Part shown: positions 1 through 8,508 of the stretch, piece after piece
How positions within the stretch are numbered: position 1 is the stretch's first letter
Layout of the letters: every line of letters begins with the position of its first letter
Source of the DNA: Nocardia transvalensis
GTDB lineage: Bacteria; Actinomycetota; Actinomycetes; Mycobacteriales; Mycobacteriaceae
Direction of reading: 5' to 3'
DNA length: 64,000 nucleotides
Assembly (NCBI RefSeq): GCF_015477765.1
Contig: NZ_JADLQQ010000011.1
Coordinates: 208,855 to 272,854, forward strand
Translations under genes and position numbers: made by a program
Notes under the pieces: generated by a model
Told to the model about the DNA's origin: nothing
What the model saw: only the letters and a program-made list of their open reading frames with translations
Database searches by the model: none

Positions 1-576
1 ACCGACGACGGCCTGTACGAAATCGACGCCGCCGCGGCCGAAGTCACGCGCGCCGTGGCACCCACCATGGATCCGACCCGGCGGCTCACCGATGTCGTCT
101 TCGCCGGCACACCCGCCCGCCGGCTCGGTGGCGATGTCGAGGCCGTGGCCCGGCTGCGCGAGATCGCCTGGGCCGCCGTGGCCGCCGAACAGGTCGGAGC
201 CGCCGACCAATGCCTGCAGATGACGGTCGACTACACCAAGTCCCGCGTGCAGTTCGGCCGCCCGATCGGGAGCTTCCAGGCGCTCAAGCATCGGATGGCG
301 GATATGTACGTGCTGGTCGAATCCGCGCGCTCGGTGGCCTACACCGCCATTGCCGGGCTGGACGAGGCCGCCGAAAACCCGTCCGCAGCATTGGATCTCG
401 CCGCCGCGCGCATACATTGCTCGCAGACCTTCAGCACCGTCGTGAGCGAGATGGTGCAGATGCACGGCGGTATCGCCATCACGTGGGAGCACGAGGCACA
501 CCTGTACTTCAAGCGTGCCCACGCAGACGCGCAGCTGTTCGGGGCTCCGGCGCGACCATTGGCTCGACCGGCGTGA
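1..576 (+). CDS. Acyl-CoA dehydrogenase, C-terminal part (5' end outside window)
   Basis: The reading frame is open from base 1, so the start lies before the window. The visible 191 residues are the C-terminal helical domain of a FAD-dependent acyl-CoA dehydrogenase: a segment reading SRVQFGRPIGSFQALKH (FAD/subunit contact helix), then MHGGIAITWEHEAHLYFKRA near the end, which is the usual C-terminal motif of mycobacterial-type FadE proteins. It would oxidise an acyl-CoA to the 2-enoyl-CoA in the cytoplasm. The substrate cannot be read from this part. A short dyad follows the stop codon immediately. Family assignment is firm; any link to the steroid genes 5 kb away is only inference. Confidence 0.88.
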   Translation, partial: TDDGLYEIDAAAAEVTRAVAPTMDPTRRLTDVVFAGTPARRLGGDVEAVARLREIAWAAVAAEQVGAADQCLQMTVDYTKSRVQFGRPIGSFQALKHRMADMYVLVESARSVAYTAIAGLDEAAENPSAALDLAAARIHCSQTFSTVVSEMVQMHGGIAITWEHEAHLYFKRAHADAQLFGAPARPLARPA

Positions 577-597
577 CCTACGTCACTACCCGTAGGT
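576..597. terminator. Short dyad after the acyl-CoA dehydrogenase gene
   Basis: ACCTACG (576-582) and CGTAGGT (591-597) form a 7-bp perfect inverted repeat with an 8-nt loop, starting on the last base of the stop codon. There is no T-run. It could be a weak terminator or a regulator-binding dyad. The stretch from here to 749 holds no gene I can support. Confidence 0.3.
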
Positions 598-749
598 AGT
601 TAGCGTGCCTAAGCTAATGGGAGTGTGCCGATCGGCGCCATCGATCGGCCGGTTCCGGCGACTCCAGCGTCGTGGTCGTCGAGTCGGCGTCGGCGGGACG
701 CGATGGCTTCGACCCGCGCCCCGCCGCGCTCCGGCACCGTTCACGGCCG

Positions 750-2147
750 TCAGTGCTGCAGTATCTGCACCTCACGCACCGGTGGCGTCCTCCCGAACTT
801 CGCCCGCAGCGGATATGCGGCCGCCACCACCAGCAGGCTGACGGTCGAGGCGATCAGCTGGGGCCGCAGCGACGACATCACCGCCTCCGAGATCAGCACG
901 ACCACCAGCACCACGATCACCAGCCAGCTCAGATACGGGTATCCCCACATCCGGTAGGTGAGCGCGGCGGGATCCTCGCGCCGCAGCCGGGCGCGCAACC
1001 GCAGCTGCGAGAACATGATCGACAGATAGATGAAGGCCAGCAGCACGCCGATGGAGTTCACCAGGAAGGTGAACACCCGGTCCGGGGATACATAGGACGC
1101 CACCACCGCACACCAGGCCGCGACCGTGCCCATCAGGACCGCCCGGGCCGGAACGCCGCGGCGATTGACCTTCACCAGTCCCGCCGGGGCATCGCCGTCG
1201 CGGGTGAGCACGTAGAGCATGCGCGAGGACACATAGATCGCCGAGTTCAGCACCGACAGCACGGCGGTCAGGATGACCACCTGCATGATGGTGCCCGCCG
1301 CGGGCACGCCCATCGTGTCCAGCGCGCTGACGAACGGACTGGTGAGCACCTTCGCGTCGTCCCACGGCAGGATGGTCACCACCAGGAAGATCGAGGCCAC
1401 GTAGAACAGGCCGACCCGCCACAGCACATTGCTGGTGGCCCGGGCCACCGCCTTACCGGGCTCGGCACTCTCGGCGGCGGCCAGCGTGACGATCTCGGTA
1501 CCACCGAAGGCGAAGATCACCACGACGATCGCCGACAGCACGCCGCCGACACCGTTGGGCACGAATCCACCGTGGGCGGTCAGATTGTCCAGTCCGCCAT
1601 GGGCGTCCGGCCACATCCCGAGCACGTAGAGCACGCCCAGGATCAGGAACACCACGATCGCGGCCACCTTGATGGAGGCGAACCAGAACTCGAATTCGCC
1701 GAACGAGCCCACCGACACCAGATTGACCGCGGTCATGACCAGCAGCAGCGCGGCCGACAGCAGCCACGGCGGCAGATCGATCCAGTGCCCCAGAATGGCC
1801 GCGCCCGCGGTCGCCTCGGCACCGACCAGCACGACGTACAGATACCAGTACAGCCAGCCCACGGTGAATCCGGCGAAGGGCCCCAACGCCATTCGCGCAT
1901 ATTCGGCCAGCGAACCGGCCACCGGGCGGGCCACCACCATTTCGCCGAGCGCGCGCAGCACGCACAGCACCAGCACCCCCGCCACCGCGTAGGACACGAC
2001 CGCCGCCGGGCCGGCGGTCTCGATCACCGAACCGCTGCCCACGAACAGGCCGGCGCCGACCGCGCCCCCGATCGCGAGCATCGTCATGTGCCGACGGCGC
2101 AGACCGGTGCGCAGACCCTCGCGCACGGCGCCGCTCGTCTTCGTCAT
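750..2147 (-). CDS. Amino-acid permease, APC superfamily (GABA/proline-type)
   Basis: A 465-residue polytopic membrane protein with about 12 hydrophobic segments. Near the N-terminus it carries MLAIGGAVGAGLFVGSG, the glycine-rich first-helix motif of the amino-acid transporter (AAT/APC) family, followed by PAAVVSYAVAG. It should import an amino acid or GABA with protons across the cytoplasmic membrane; the substrate is not readable. The ATG at 2147 is chosen because AGAAGG lies just upstream and the hydrophobic N-terminus begins soon after it. The frame stays open to 3158, but that stretch runs under the DUF427 gene and has no membrane-protein character. The gene stands alone between + strand genes. 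Confidence 0.88.
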   Translation of the reverse strand: MTKTSGAVREGLRTGLRRRHMTMLAIGGAVGAGLFVGSGSVIETAGPAAVVSYAVAGVLVLCVLRALGEMVVARPVAGSLAEYARMALGPFAGFTVGWLYWYLYVVLVGAEATAGAAILGHWIDLPPWLLSAALLLVMTAVNLVSVGSFGEFEFWFASIKVAAIVVFLILGVLYVLGMWPDAHGGLDNLTAHGGFVPNGVGGVLSAIVVVIFAFGGTEIVTLAAAESAEPGKAVARATSNVLWRVGLFYVASIFLVVTILPWDDAKVLTSPFVSALDTMGVPAAGTIMQVVILTAVLSVLNSAIYVSSRMLYVLTRDGDAPAGLVKVNRRGVPARAVLMGTVAAWCAVVASYVSPDRVFTFLVNSIGVLLAFIYLSIMFSQLRLRARLRREDPAALTYRMWGYPYLSWLVIVVLVVVLISEAVMSSLRPQLIASTVSLLVVAAAYPLRAKFGRTPPVREVQILQH

Positions 2148-2309
2148 GGAGTTACCTTCTGTTCGCCCGGATGTTGTGTTTACAGCGTATCGAGGCCCTC
2201 GACCATGGAGAAAACCCAGGTAGCGGGCCAAAAATCCCACCCGTCGGCGGCGCGGTGAATTCGGGCGACCCCCTTGGAAGTTCACGACTCGGGAGTACCG
2301 TCGGGAGGT

Positions 2310-3062
2310 ATGACCGAAACGAATCGGGGGCGGGTGCGGACCGAGCCCAGCCCGAAACGGGTGCGGACCTATGTCGAGGGTCGCCTGGTGGCCGACACCA
2401 CGGCGCCGTTGCTGGTGTGGGAGAACCCCCACTACCCGACCTACTACGTGCCGGTCGCGGATCTGCGGGTCAAGTTGGAGCCCAGCGGCTCCACCCGCCA
2501 TTCGCCCAGCCGCGGCGAGGGCGTCCAGTACGACGTGGTCGTCGACGGCATCACCAGATCCGGTGCGGCCCTGCGCTATCCGGACTCGCCGATTCCCGAG
2601 CTGCGCGAGCACGTGCGGCTGGACTGGGACCTGATGGACGAGTGGTTCGAGGAGGACGAACCGATCTACGTCCATCCGCGCGACCCCTACACCCGGGTGG
2701 ACGTGCTGGTCAGCTCGCGGCACGTGCGGGTGGCGATCGGCGGCCAGACCGTCGCCGAATCCCGGGCGCCGCACATCCTGTACGAGACGGGGCTGCCGCC
2801 GCGGTACTACCTCCCGATGACCGATGTCCGGATGGACCTGCTGACCCCGTCCCAGACCCGCACCCGCTGCCCCTACAAGGGCACGGCCGAATACTTCAAC
2901 GTGCGCATCGGCGACGCCGAGTATCCGGACCTGGTCTGGCTCTACCGCACTCCCCTGCCGGAAAGCCAGAAGGTCGCGGGCCTGGTCTGCTTCTACAACG
3001 AGAAGGTCGACCTCTCCATCGACGGCGAACCCCAGCAGCGCCCGAAAACCCCGTTCACCTGA
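2310..3062 (+). CDS. Protein with two DUF427 domains
   Basis: A 250-residue soluble protein. Two consecutive segments resemble DUF427: residues about 20-75 (RVRTYVEGRLVADTTAPLLV then PTYYVPVADL) and residues about 130-230 (VRVAIGGQTVAESRAPHILY, then PPRYYLPMTDVRMDLL and CPYKGTAEYFNVRIGD). The second copy is complete and the first is shorter. DUF427 proteins have no established reaction. The start at 2310 follows GGGAGGT closely; an upstream in-frame ATG at 2274 has no ribosome site. It is transcribed away from the permease, and no neighbour hints at a function. Confidence 0.8.
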   Translation: MTETNRGRVRTEPSPKRVRTYVEGRLVADTTAPLLVWENPHYPTYYVPVADLRVKLEPSGSTRHSPSRGEGVQYDVVVDGITRSGAALRYPDSPIPELREHVRLDWDLMDEWFEEDEPIYVHPRDPYTRVDVLVSSRHVRVAIGGQTVAESRAPHILYETGLPPRYYLPMTDVRMDLLTPSQTRTRCPYKGTAEYFNVRIGDAEYPDLVWLYRTPLPESQKVAGLVCFYNEKVDLSIDGEPQQRPKTPFT

Positions 3063-3144
3063 TCCGGGATCGGCGTAGCATACCTCGCGCAACCGCAGAT
3101 TTGATACGCTCATGTATCCGATCTTCCGAGGAGAGGACTGGGTC

Positions 3145-3795
3145 ATGGCGACGTCCACCGAGGCCGGTCAGCCGACTGCTCGCGGCGTGCGCATCAGCAA
3201 GCGACGGGCCGAGACGCGCCAGCGGCTGCTGGACGCGGCCTTCGACGCCTTCGCCGCCGAGGGGTTCGGACGCTGCACGGTGGAGCAGATCTGTGAGCGG
3301 GCCGGATATACGCGCGGGGCGTTCTACTCGAACTTCACCTCGCTCGAGGAACTGTTCCTGGCCATGTGGGAACAGCGGTCCCAGCGCATGCTGCACGAGG
3401 TGACCGCGGTGCTCGAACAGAACGCCTCCGCCGCCACGGTCCCCGACCTGCGGGCCGGGGTCGCTCGGGTGCTGCAGGCGGTGCCGTTGGACGACAAGTG
3501 GTTTCGCATCACCTACGAGTTCACCGCGCACGCCCTGCGCAACCCCGCGCTGCGCCGGACCGTCGCGGCCCGCGAGGACGCGATCATCTCGGCGCTGCTG
3601 CCGGTTGTCGAGACCACGCTGAAACTGGTGGGGCGCACCGTCCCCGACCCCGCGGCCCTGGGCCGCGCACTCGTCGCCGTGCACGACGGCACCGCCACCC
3701 AATGCCTGCTGGAACCCGACAGCGCCACCGCCCGGGAACAGCGCATCGACCTGTTCACCCGCGTCGTGCTGGCCTACAGCGAACCGCGCGGCTGA
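3145..3795 (+). CDS. TetR-family transcriptional regulator
   Basis: A 216-residue protein with a typical N-terminal TetR helix-turn-helix: residues about 18-65 include TRQRLLDAAFDAFAAEGF, then CTVEQICERAGYTRGAFYSNF, the recognition-helix pattern. The rest is the variable ligand and dimer domain. ATG 3145 is preferred over an in-frame ATG at 3112 because GAGGAGAGG stands about 8 bases before it. The short-chain dehydrogenase gene begins 17 bases after its stop on the same strand, so regulator and enzyme are probably co-transcribed and self-regulated. The ligand is unknown. Confidence 0.88.
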   Translation: MATSTEAGQPTARGVRISKRRAETRQRLLDAAFDAFAAEGFGRCTVEQICERAGYTRGAFYSNFTSLEELFLAMWEQRSQRMLHEVTAVLEQNASAATVPDLRAGVARVLQAVPLDDKWFRITYEFTAHALRNPALRRTVAAREDAIISALLPVVETTLKLVGRTVPDPAALGRALVAVHDGTATQCLLEPDSATAREQRIDLFTRVVLAYSEPRG

Positions 3796-3812
3796 CGATC
3801 GAGGAGTAATTC

Positions 3813-4613
3813 ATGACCCCGCCACGCACCGCCCTCGTCACGGGCGCGTCCTCCGGCATCGGCGCCGCGACCGCCGCGGCCCTTGTCGCGCGCGGCTTCC
3901 GCGTCATCGGGACCAGCCGCAAACCCGAGTCGATGGCCGACTCCGCGCGCGTGGCGGGCGTGGAGTACCGGGCACTCGACCTCACCGATCCCGCCGCGAC
4001 CGACGCCTTCGCCGACGACCTGGGCGAGATCGACGTGCTGATCAACAATGCGGGCGAGAGCCAGGCCGGGCCGGTGGAAGAGCTGCCCATAGACGCGATC
4101 GAGCGATTGTTCCAGGTCAACGTCTTCGGGCCGGTGCGGCTGGCGCAGGCGGTCCTGCCGGGGATGCGGGCTCGCGGTCGTGGCCACATCATCATGGTCG
4201 GTTCGATGCTGGCCAGCTTCCCGCTCGCCTACCGATCCTCCTATGTGGCAACGAAAGCCGCGACCAAGGGGTTCGCCGACGCCATGCGGCGCGAAGTATC
4301 GCCGTTCGGGATCGCGGTCACCACCGTGGAACCCGGCTCGATCAATACGGGGATCAGCACTCGGCGCACCACCTACATCGGCGCGGACTCGCCCTACCGA
4401 ACCGAATTCGACACGGTGATCGCGGGCCTGGAACGCAATGAGGCGAAAGGGATTTCGGCCGAGCAGGTGGCCGATACCATCGTGAAGGTCATCGAGTCGC
4501 CGAAGCCGTTCCGCGCCGTCGGCAGCGGGGCGCCGCTGGTGTTCGCGCTGCGGCGGCTGCTGCCCAGCAGCGTCATGGCCCGGCTGGTGGCCGCCATGCA
4601 CGGTTTGAAGTAA
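3813..4613 (+). CDS. Short-chain dehydrogenase/reductase (SDR)
   Basis: A 266-residue classical SDR. The Rossmann nucleotide motif TGASSGIG lies at residues about 10-17, NNAG near residue 77, and the catalytic Ser, Tyr and Lys in the stretch GSMLAS...YRSSYVATKAA. An arginine-rich segment after the second strand (GTSRKPE) suggests NADP(H) preference. It would oxidise or reduce an alcohol/ketone substrate in the cytoplasm; the substrate is not evident. GAGGAGT precedes the ATG. It sits between the TetR gene (17 bases) and the cupin gene (14 bases), so the three form a likely operon. Confidence 0.88.
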   Translation: MTPPRTALVTGASSGIGAATAAALVARGFRVIGTSRKPESMADSARVAGVEYRALDLTDPAATDAFADDLGEIDVLINNAGESQAGPVEELPIDAIERLFQVNVFGPVRLAQAVLPGMRARGRGHIIMVGSMLASFPLAYRSSYVATKAATKGFADAMRREVSPFGIAVTTVEPGSINTGISTRRTTYIGADSPYRTEFDTVIAGLERNEAKGISAEQVADTIVKVIESPKPFRAVGSGAPLVFALRRLLPSSVMARLVAAMHGLK

Positions 4614-4627
4614 CCGAAGGGAGTCCC

Positions 4628-5035
4628 ATGAGTGAGCGGCCCGCGCTGGCGGCGGCACTGGATCTGCAACCGCACCCCGAGGGGGGCTGGTACCGCGAAA
4701 CCTGGCGCAGCCCGGTGGAATTCGAGCCCGAGGGGTACGACGGCGCACGCTCGGCCGCCACCGCCATCTACTTCCTGCTGCTGCCCGGGGAGAAGTCCGC
4801 ACCACATACCGTCCGCTCCGACGAGCTGTGGCTGTGGCATCGCGGCGGCCCGCTGGCCCTGAACATCAACGGCGAGGAGATCATCCTCGGCCCGGACGTG
4901 GAACACGGCCAGCTGCTGCAGGCCGTGGTCCCCGGCGGCGTCAGCCAGTGGGCCCACCCGGCGGGCGACGAGTACGTCCTGGTCAGCTGCATCGTCTCGC
5001 CAGGCTTCGATTTCGCAGATTTCCGCATGGACTGA
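4628..5035 (+). CDS. Cupin-type DUF985 protein
   Basis: A 135-residue single-domain beta-barrel protein. The pattern L-x-PHPEGGWYRETWRS at residues 14-27, TAIYFLLLPGEKSAPH and the histidines in HTVRSDELWLWHRG match the DUF985 (cupin_5) family, small jelly-roll proteins related to cupins. Reported relatives bind sugar-nucleotide or small ligands but no single reaction is established. A good GAAGGGAG ribosome site precedes the ATG, and the gene follows the SDR gene by 14 bases, so it is probably the last gene of the TetR-SDR operon. Confidence 0.8.
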   Translation: MSERPALAAALDLQPHPEGGWYRETWRSPVEFEPEGYDGARSAATAIYFLLLPGEKSAPHTVRSDELWLWHRGGPLALNINGEEIILGPDVEHGQLLQAVVPGGVSQWAHPAGDEYVLVSCIVSPGFDFADFRMD

Positions 5036-5127
5036 CCTCAGATCCGGGGGCATGGAAAATACCGTCGTTTAGGACGTGCAACCTCCCTATAAGGTGGGCC
5101 CGCAGGCTCACAGCGAAGGGAAAAGCA

Positions 5128-5364
5128 TTGTCTATCAAGCGAATTACGGTCGGAGCGATTGCCGCGGGCGCGGCGGCGGTGGCGATCGCGGCCGGACCGG
5201 CGGCGGCGCAGATCACCCTGGAGCCCGCCGCATCCGACCAGGCCGCGCAGTCGGCACAGTCGGTCGGAAGCCCGATTCCCGGCACCGGTTCGTTCCAAGG
5301 CATTCCCACCGGGTCGTTCGGCCTGCTCTGCACACCGCTTCCCAGCGGCCTGTACGTGTGCTAG
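5128..5364 (+). CDS. Small secreted protein, first of a tandem pair (TTG start)
   Basis: A 78-residue protein starting at TTG 5128, with AAGGGAAAAG just upstream. Residues 1-27 look like a Sec signal peptide: SIKR, an alanine-rich core, then AGPAAA before the likely cleavage. The mature part is about 51 residues, contains LEPAASDQAAQSAQSVG, and ends with two cysteines (C68, C78) that may form a disulfide. It resembles the next gene in signal peptide, LEPAASD motif and C-terminal cysteine pair, so the two are tandem duplicates. The function is unknown. I recognise no named family, although small secreted proteins of this type are common in Nocardia-like genomes. Confidence 0.7.
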   Translation: MSIKRITVGAIAAGAAAVAIAAGPAAAQITLEPAASDQAAQSAQSVGSPIPGTGSFQGIPTGSFGLLCTPLPSGLYVC

Positions 5365-5378
5365 CGAGAGGAAACACC

Positions 5379-5594
5379 ATGTCCATCAAGCGTTTTGCCA
5401 TTGGATTCGCGGCCTTCGGCGCACTGGCCCTGACCGCCGGGCCCGCGACGGCCTCGGTCCCGCTGGAACCGGCCGCCTCCGATCCGGTCGCTTCGGCGGC
5501 CCAGCCGGTCGGGAACACCGGCACCGGTTCCGCCGACACTCTGGCTTGTCTGCTGCGCACATTGAGCGGCGGCATCGCGGTCCCCTGCCGATAG
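5379..5594 (+). CDS. Small secreted protein, second of a tandem pair
   Basis: A 71-residue paralogue of the preceding gene, 14 bases downstream and preceded by GAGAGGAAA. The signal peptide is residues 1-26 (MSIKRFAIGF..., cleavage near ATAS). The mature protein begins VPLEPAASDPVASAAQPVG, like its neighbour, and has two cysteines near the end (C57, C70). No enzyme motif is visible. Because both genes keep their reading frames, signal peptides and cysteine spacing after diverging clearly, both products are probably made. Function unknown. Confidence 0.7.
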   Translation: MSIKRFAIGFAAFGALALTAGPATASVPLEPAASDPVASAAQPVGNTGTGSADTLACLLRTLSGGIAVPCR

Positions 5595-5613
5595 AGCAGG
5601 TCCGCCGAGCGGA

Positions 5614-5934
5614 TCACTCCCCGACGGGGAGGATGCCCTCCTGGGTGGCGTGGTCGATGGTGCGGTCGAGATTCGGACAGGAATCGGGTCGGCCGGGACC
5701 GCCGCCCAGCTCCTCGAAGACGGGGCAGTGGGCGGCCGGATCGACCGTCCACTGCACCGACTTCTGATGTGAGCTGGCCTTGCGGACCAGTACCCGGGTG
5801 CCGCAGCTCGCGCACGACAGCGGCGTCATCCCGTCCTCGAGGTAGCGCTGTTTGTCGACGACCGTCTGGGCGCGCACCTGCGCGAGCCGCTCGGGACGAT
5901 CCGCGAAATCGGGTGCCTTCGCCCACTTGGTCAT
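5614..5934 (-). CDS. Small cysteine-containing protein translationally coupled to kshA
   Basis: A 106-residue soluble protein whose ATG overlaps the kshA stop codon (ATGA), so it should be made together with KshA. Residues about 40-95 hold CASCGT and two further single cysteines (HCPVF, SCPNL), a pattern that could bind zinc or be redox active. MTKWAKAPDF opens the protein. In M. tuberculosis an uncharacterised gene, Rv3527, sits beside kshA; from memory this may be its counterpart, but I cannot confirm that. A role with the Rieske oxygenase (electron transfer, metal or complex assembly) is inference from the coupling alone. Confidence 0.75.
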   Translation of the reverse strand: MTKWAKAPDFADRPERLAQVRAQTVVDKQRYLEDGMTPLSCASCGTRVLVRKASSHQKSVQWTVDPAAHCPVFEELGGGPGRPDSCPNLDRTIDHATQEGILPVGE

Positions 5935-7130
5935 CAGGCGCTCGCCTCCTGCTTGGCGTCCTGTTCGGCCTTGCGCCGCAGATTCTCGGCGACCTCGGCC
6001 TCCCACGCCTCGTTCGCCTTGGTGGTGTCGACCTCGAATTCGAAGCGCTGCACCGACTTCGGGTCGACATCGGCGACGTCGACGTAGAACTGGTCGTACC
6101 ACCGGCGCAGCTGATAGACCGGCCCGTCCTCCTCGCACAGCAGCGGATTGTCGATCTTGGACTTGTGTTTCCAGATCTCCACGTCCTGCAGGAAGCCGAC
6201 GCTGATGCCCTCGGTCATCTTCTTGGCCAGTTTGTCGGCGGCCTCGTCGCCGACGCCCGTGGGCTTCTGCAGGGAGATTCCCCACTGCAGCACGAACGAG
6301 TCCTGCGTCACCGGGTAGTGGCAGTTGATCAGGACGCTCTTGACCTCGAACCCGCCGTAGAAGTTGTGCAGCGGGTTGATCATGTAGGACGGCCCGTAAT
6401 AGGCGGCCACGGACTTCAACAGCGAGTCACCGTACTGCGAGCCCATGCCGATATCGGGACGGCTCTTCGTCTCCAGGTACTGGGTGGCGATATGGCCCTC
6501 GAAGACGTTCTTGAAGAACGTCGGATACGCGAAGTGGATGTAGAAGAAGTGGGCCATGTCGACCACGTTGTCGATGATCTCGCGGCAGTTGGCGCCCTCG
6601 ATCAGCATCGAATTCCAGGTCCACTCGGTCCACTCGCTGTTGAGCGTCTCGCTCGGATTGCCGTCGGCGTCGGTGTAGGCACCCTCGATATACGGGATGG
6701 TCACCTCGTCCGGCGGCTGATTGCCCTCGAAGTCGTGCCACACGAACAGCTGTCCGTTGCGCTCCAGCGTGGTCCACGAGCGGGTGCGCGCCAGCGGCGG
6801 CACTCGGCGCGCGTAGGGAATCGAGGTGCAGCGGCCGTTGCCGCCCCACCGCCAGTCGTGGAACGGGCAGGCCACCGAGTCGCCCTTGATCTCGCCCATG
6901 CTCAAGTCACCGCCCAGGTGCCGGCAGTAGGCGTCGAGCACCTTGAGGTCCCCCCTGCTGTCGGCCCACACGACGAGCTTGGTGCCGAACGCCTGCACGG
7001 CGTGCGGTTTGCCGTCTCGGAACGGTGCGGCCAGTCCCAGGCAATGCCAGCCCCGCGCGTACCGGCTGGGCGTCGACCCGACATCGATCTCACGGATCTT
7101 CCCGCCGCGCGCTGGTGCGGTTTCTGCCAT
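5934..7130 (-). CDS. kshA: 3-ketosteroid 9-alpha-hydroxylase, oxygenase component KshA
   Basis: A 398-residue Rieske non-heme iron oxygenase. The Rieske [2Fe-2S] ligands are in YCRHLGGD (CxH) and CPFHDW (CxxH), 17 residues apart. The mononuclear iron site is in DMAHFFYIH (D-x2-H-x4-H). The enzyme hydroxylates C9 of androsta-dienedione-type steroids, which with KstD-made unsaturation opens ring B. It needs a reductase, KshB, which is not in the window. ATG 7130 has AGAGGAGGGATCACG before it; in-frame codons further upstream run into the operator. The gene is divergent from hsaA across a region with two KstR-type sites. Length fits the family (about 386-398). Confidence 0.95.
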   Translation of the reverse strand: MAETAPARGGKIREIDVGSTPSRYARGWHCLGLAAPFRDGKPHAVQAFGTKLVVWADSRGDLKVLDAYCRHLGGDLSMGEIKGDSVACPFHDWRWGGNGRCTSIPYARRVPPLARTRSWTTLERNGQLFVWHDFEGNQPPDEVTIPYIEGAYTDADGNPSETLNSEWTEWTWNSMLIEGANCREIIDNVVDMAHFFYIHFAYPTFFKNVFEGHIATQYLETKSRPDIGMGSQYGDSLLKSVAAYYGPSYMINPLHNFYGGFEVKSVLINCHYPVTQDSFVLQWGISLQKPTGVGDEAADKLAKKMTEGISVGFLQDVEIWKHKSKIDNPLLCEEDGPVYQLRRWYDQFYVDVADVDPKSVQRFEFEVDTTKANEAWEAEVAENLRRKAEQDAKQEASA

Positions 7131-7153
7131 CGTGATCCCTCCTCTGGAAGTAC

Positions 7154-7167
7154 TAGAACACGTTACA
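7154..7167. promoter_or_regulatory. KstR operator upstream of kshA
   Basis: TAGAACACGTTACA matches the KstR consensus TNNAACNNGTTNNA at all fixed positions. It lies 24 bases upstream of the kshA start in the kshA/hsaA divergent region. Confidence 0.75.
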
Positions 7168-7266
7168 AAATTGTCCGACTCGGCGCCAGCTATTGCCTTG
7201 ACTACCAGGCAAGGGAGAGACAGAGAGTCACTCACTCATCCTCGGATACCCGTTCTCGACAGGAAT

Positions 7267-7280
7267 AAGAACCTGTTCTA
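7267..7280. promoter_or_regulatory. KstR operator upstream of hsaA
   Basis: AAGAACCTGTTCTA keeps AACNNGTT and the inner palindrome AGAAC-CT-GTTCT, with A instead of T at the first consensus base. It lies 65 bases before the hsaA start, so each divergent gene has its own site. Confidence 0.7.
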
Positions 7281-7344
7281 GTCTCAGTGTCAGTATCAGA
7301 TTAGGTACCCGGTCCGATTCGACCAGGCAGGAGCAGTCCCCGAG

Positions 7345-8508
7345 ATGACGCAAGAAGTAACAGAGCGGGTCGAAGCGCTGTTGCCGATGCTGCGCGAACG
7401 CGCGCAGGAGGCAGAGGACCTGCGGCGCATCCCCGACGAGACGATGAAGGCGCTGCAGGCGACCGGGTTCTTCCGGCTCGTGCAGCCGCGTCAGTGGGGC
7501 GGTCACGCCGCCGATCCGGTCGTCTTCTACGACACCGTCCGCAAGATCGCCAGTGCATGCGGTTCCACGGGCTGGGTGGCAGGCATCATCGGCATCCACA
7601 ACTGGCATCTGGCGCTGTTCGACCAGCGGGCGCAGGAGGAGGTCTGGGGCGAGGACACCGAGGTAAGGATCTCGTCCTCGTACGCACCGATGGGTGCGGG
7701 CGTGGTGACCGAGGGCGGGTACCTCGTCAACGGCTCGTGGAACTGGTCGTCGGGCTGCGATCACGCCGACTGGACCTTCGTCGGCGGTCCGGTGATCAAG
7801 GACGGCAAGCCGGTCGACTTCGGCAGCTTCCTGATTCCGCGCACCGAGTACCGCATCGACGACGTGTGGAATGTGGTGGGCCTGCGGGGCACCGGTTCCA
7901 ACACACTGGTCGTGCAGGACGTCTTCGTGCCGCGGCACCGGTTCCTGTCCTACAAGACGATGAACGAGCTGAAATCGCCCGGCCTGCAACAGAACACCGA
8001 CCCGGTGTACAAGATGCCCTGGGGCACCATCCATCCCACCACCATCTCCTCCCCGATCGTCGGCATGGCCTACGGCGCACTGGAGGCGCACATCGACCAC
8101 CAGGGCGGGCGCATCCGTGCCGCCTTCGCCGGCGAGAAGTCCAAGGACGACCCGTTCACCAAGGTGCGCATCGCCGAGGCGGCCAGCGATATCGATGCCG
8201 CATGGCGTCAGCTGTCGGGCAATGTCGCCGATGAATACGCATGTCTGATGGCGGGCAAGGAGATACCGTTCGATCTGCGAGTGCGGGCACGCCGCGATCA
8301 GGTACGGGCGACCGGTCGCGCCATCGCGTCGATCGACAAGCTGTTCGAGAGCTCGGGCGCCACCGCCTTGGCGAACGGGACTCCGCTGCAACGGTTCTGG
8401 CGCGATGCCCATGCCGGGCGAGTCCATGCCGCCAACGATCCCGAGCGCGCCTACGCGATGTACGGCACGCACGCGTTCGGACTGCCGGTAACCGACGGGA
8501 TGGTGTAA
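7345..8508 (+). CDS. hsaA: 3-HSA monooxygenase, oxygenase subunit HsaA
   Basis: A 387-residue flavin-dependent monooxygenase of the acyl-CoA-dehydrogenase fold. The segment IASACGSTGWVAGIIGIHNW and the flavin/substrate part NGSWNWSSGCDHADW are characteristic of HsaA and related phenol hydroxylases. With reduced flavin from HsaB it hydroxylates 3-HSA (the ring-A phenol made from 9-hydroxy-ADD) at C4, giving the catechol 3,4-DHSA. It is the first gene of hsaADCB, the same order as in M. tuberculosis Rv3570c-Rv3567c, and is divergent from kshA. The ribosome site is loose (AGGAG about 11 bases before the ATG). Confidence 0.93.
   Translation: MTQEVTERVEALLPMLRERAQEAEDLRRIPDETMKALQATGFFRLVQPRQWGGHAADPVVFYDTVRKIASACGSTGWVAGIIGIHNWHLALFDQRAQEEVWGEDTEVRISSSYAPMGAGVVTEGGYLVNGSWNWSSGCDHADWTFVGGPVIKDGKPVDFGSFLIPRTEYRIDDVWNVVGLRGTGSNTLVVQDVFVPRHRFLSYKTMNELKSPGLQQNTDPVYKMPWGTIHPTTISSPIVGMAYGALEAHIDHQGGRIRAAFAGEKSKDDPFTKVRIAEAASDIDAAWRQLSGNVADEYACLMAGKEIPFDLRVRARRDQVRATGRAIASIDKLFESSGATALANGTPLQRFWRDAHAGRVHAANDPERAYAMYGTHAFGLPVTDGMV

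Noticed and set aside
672..2258. Long + strand frame over the permease gene (528 residues)
   Set aside because: Rich in His, Gln and Arg in the way of a GC-skew shadow of a - strand membrane protein; no domain and no ribosome site.
2148..3158. N-terminal extension of the permease frame to 802 residues
   Set aside because: The extra part lies antisense to the DUF427 gene, has no membrane-protein character, and a good ribosome site stands before ATG 2147.
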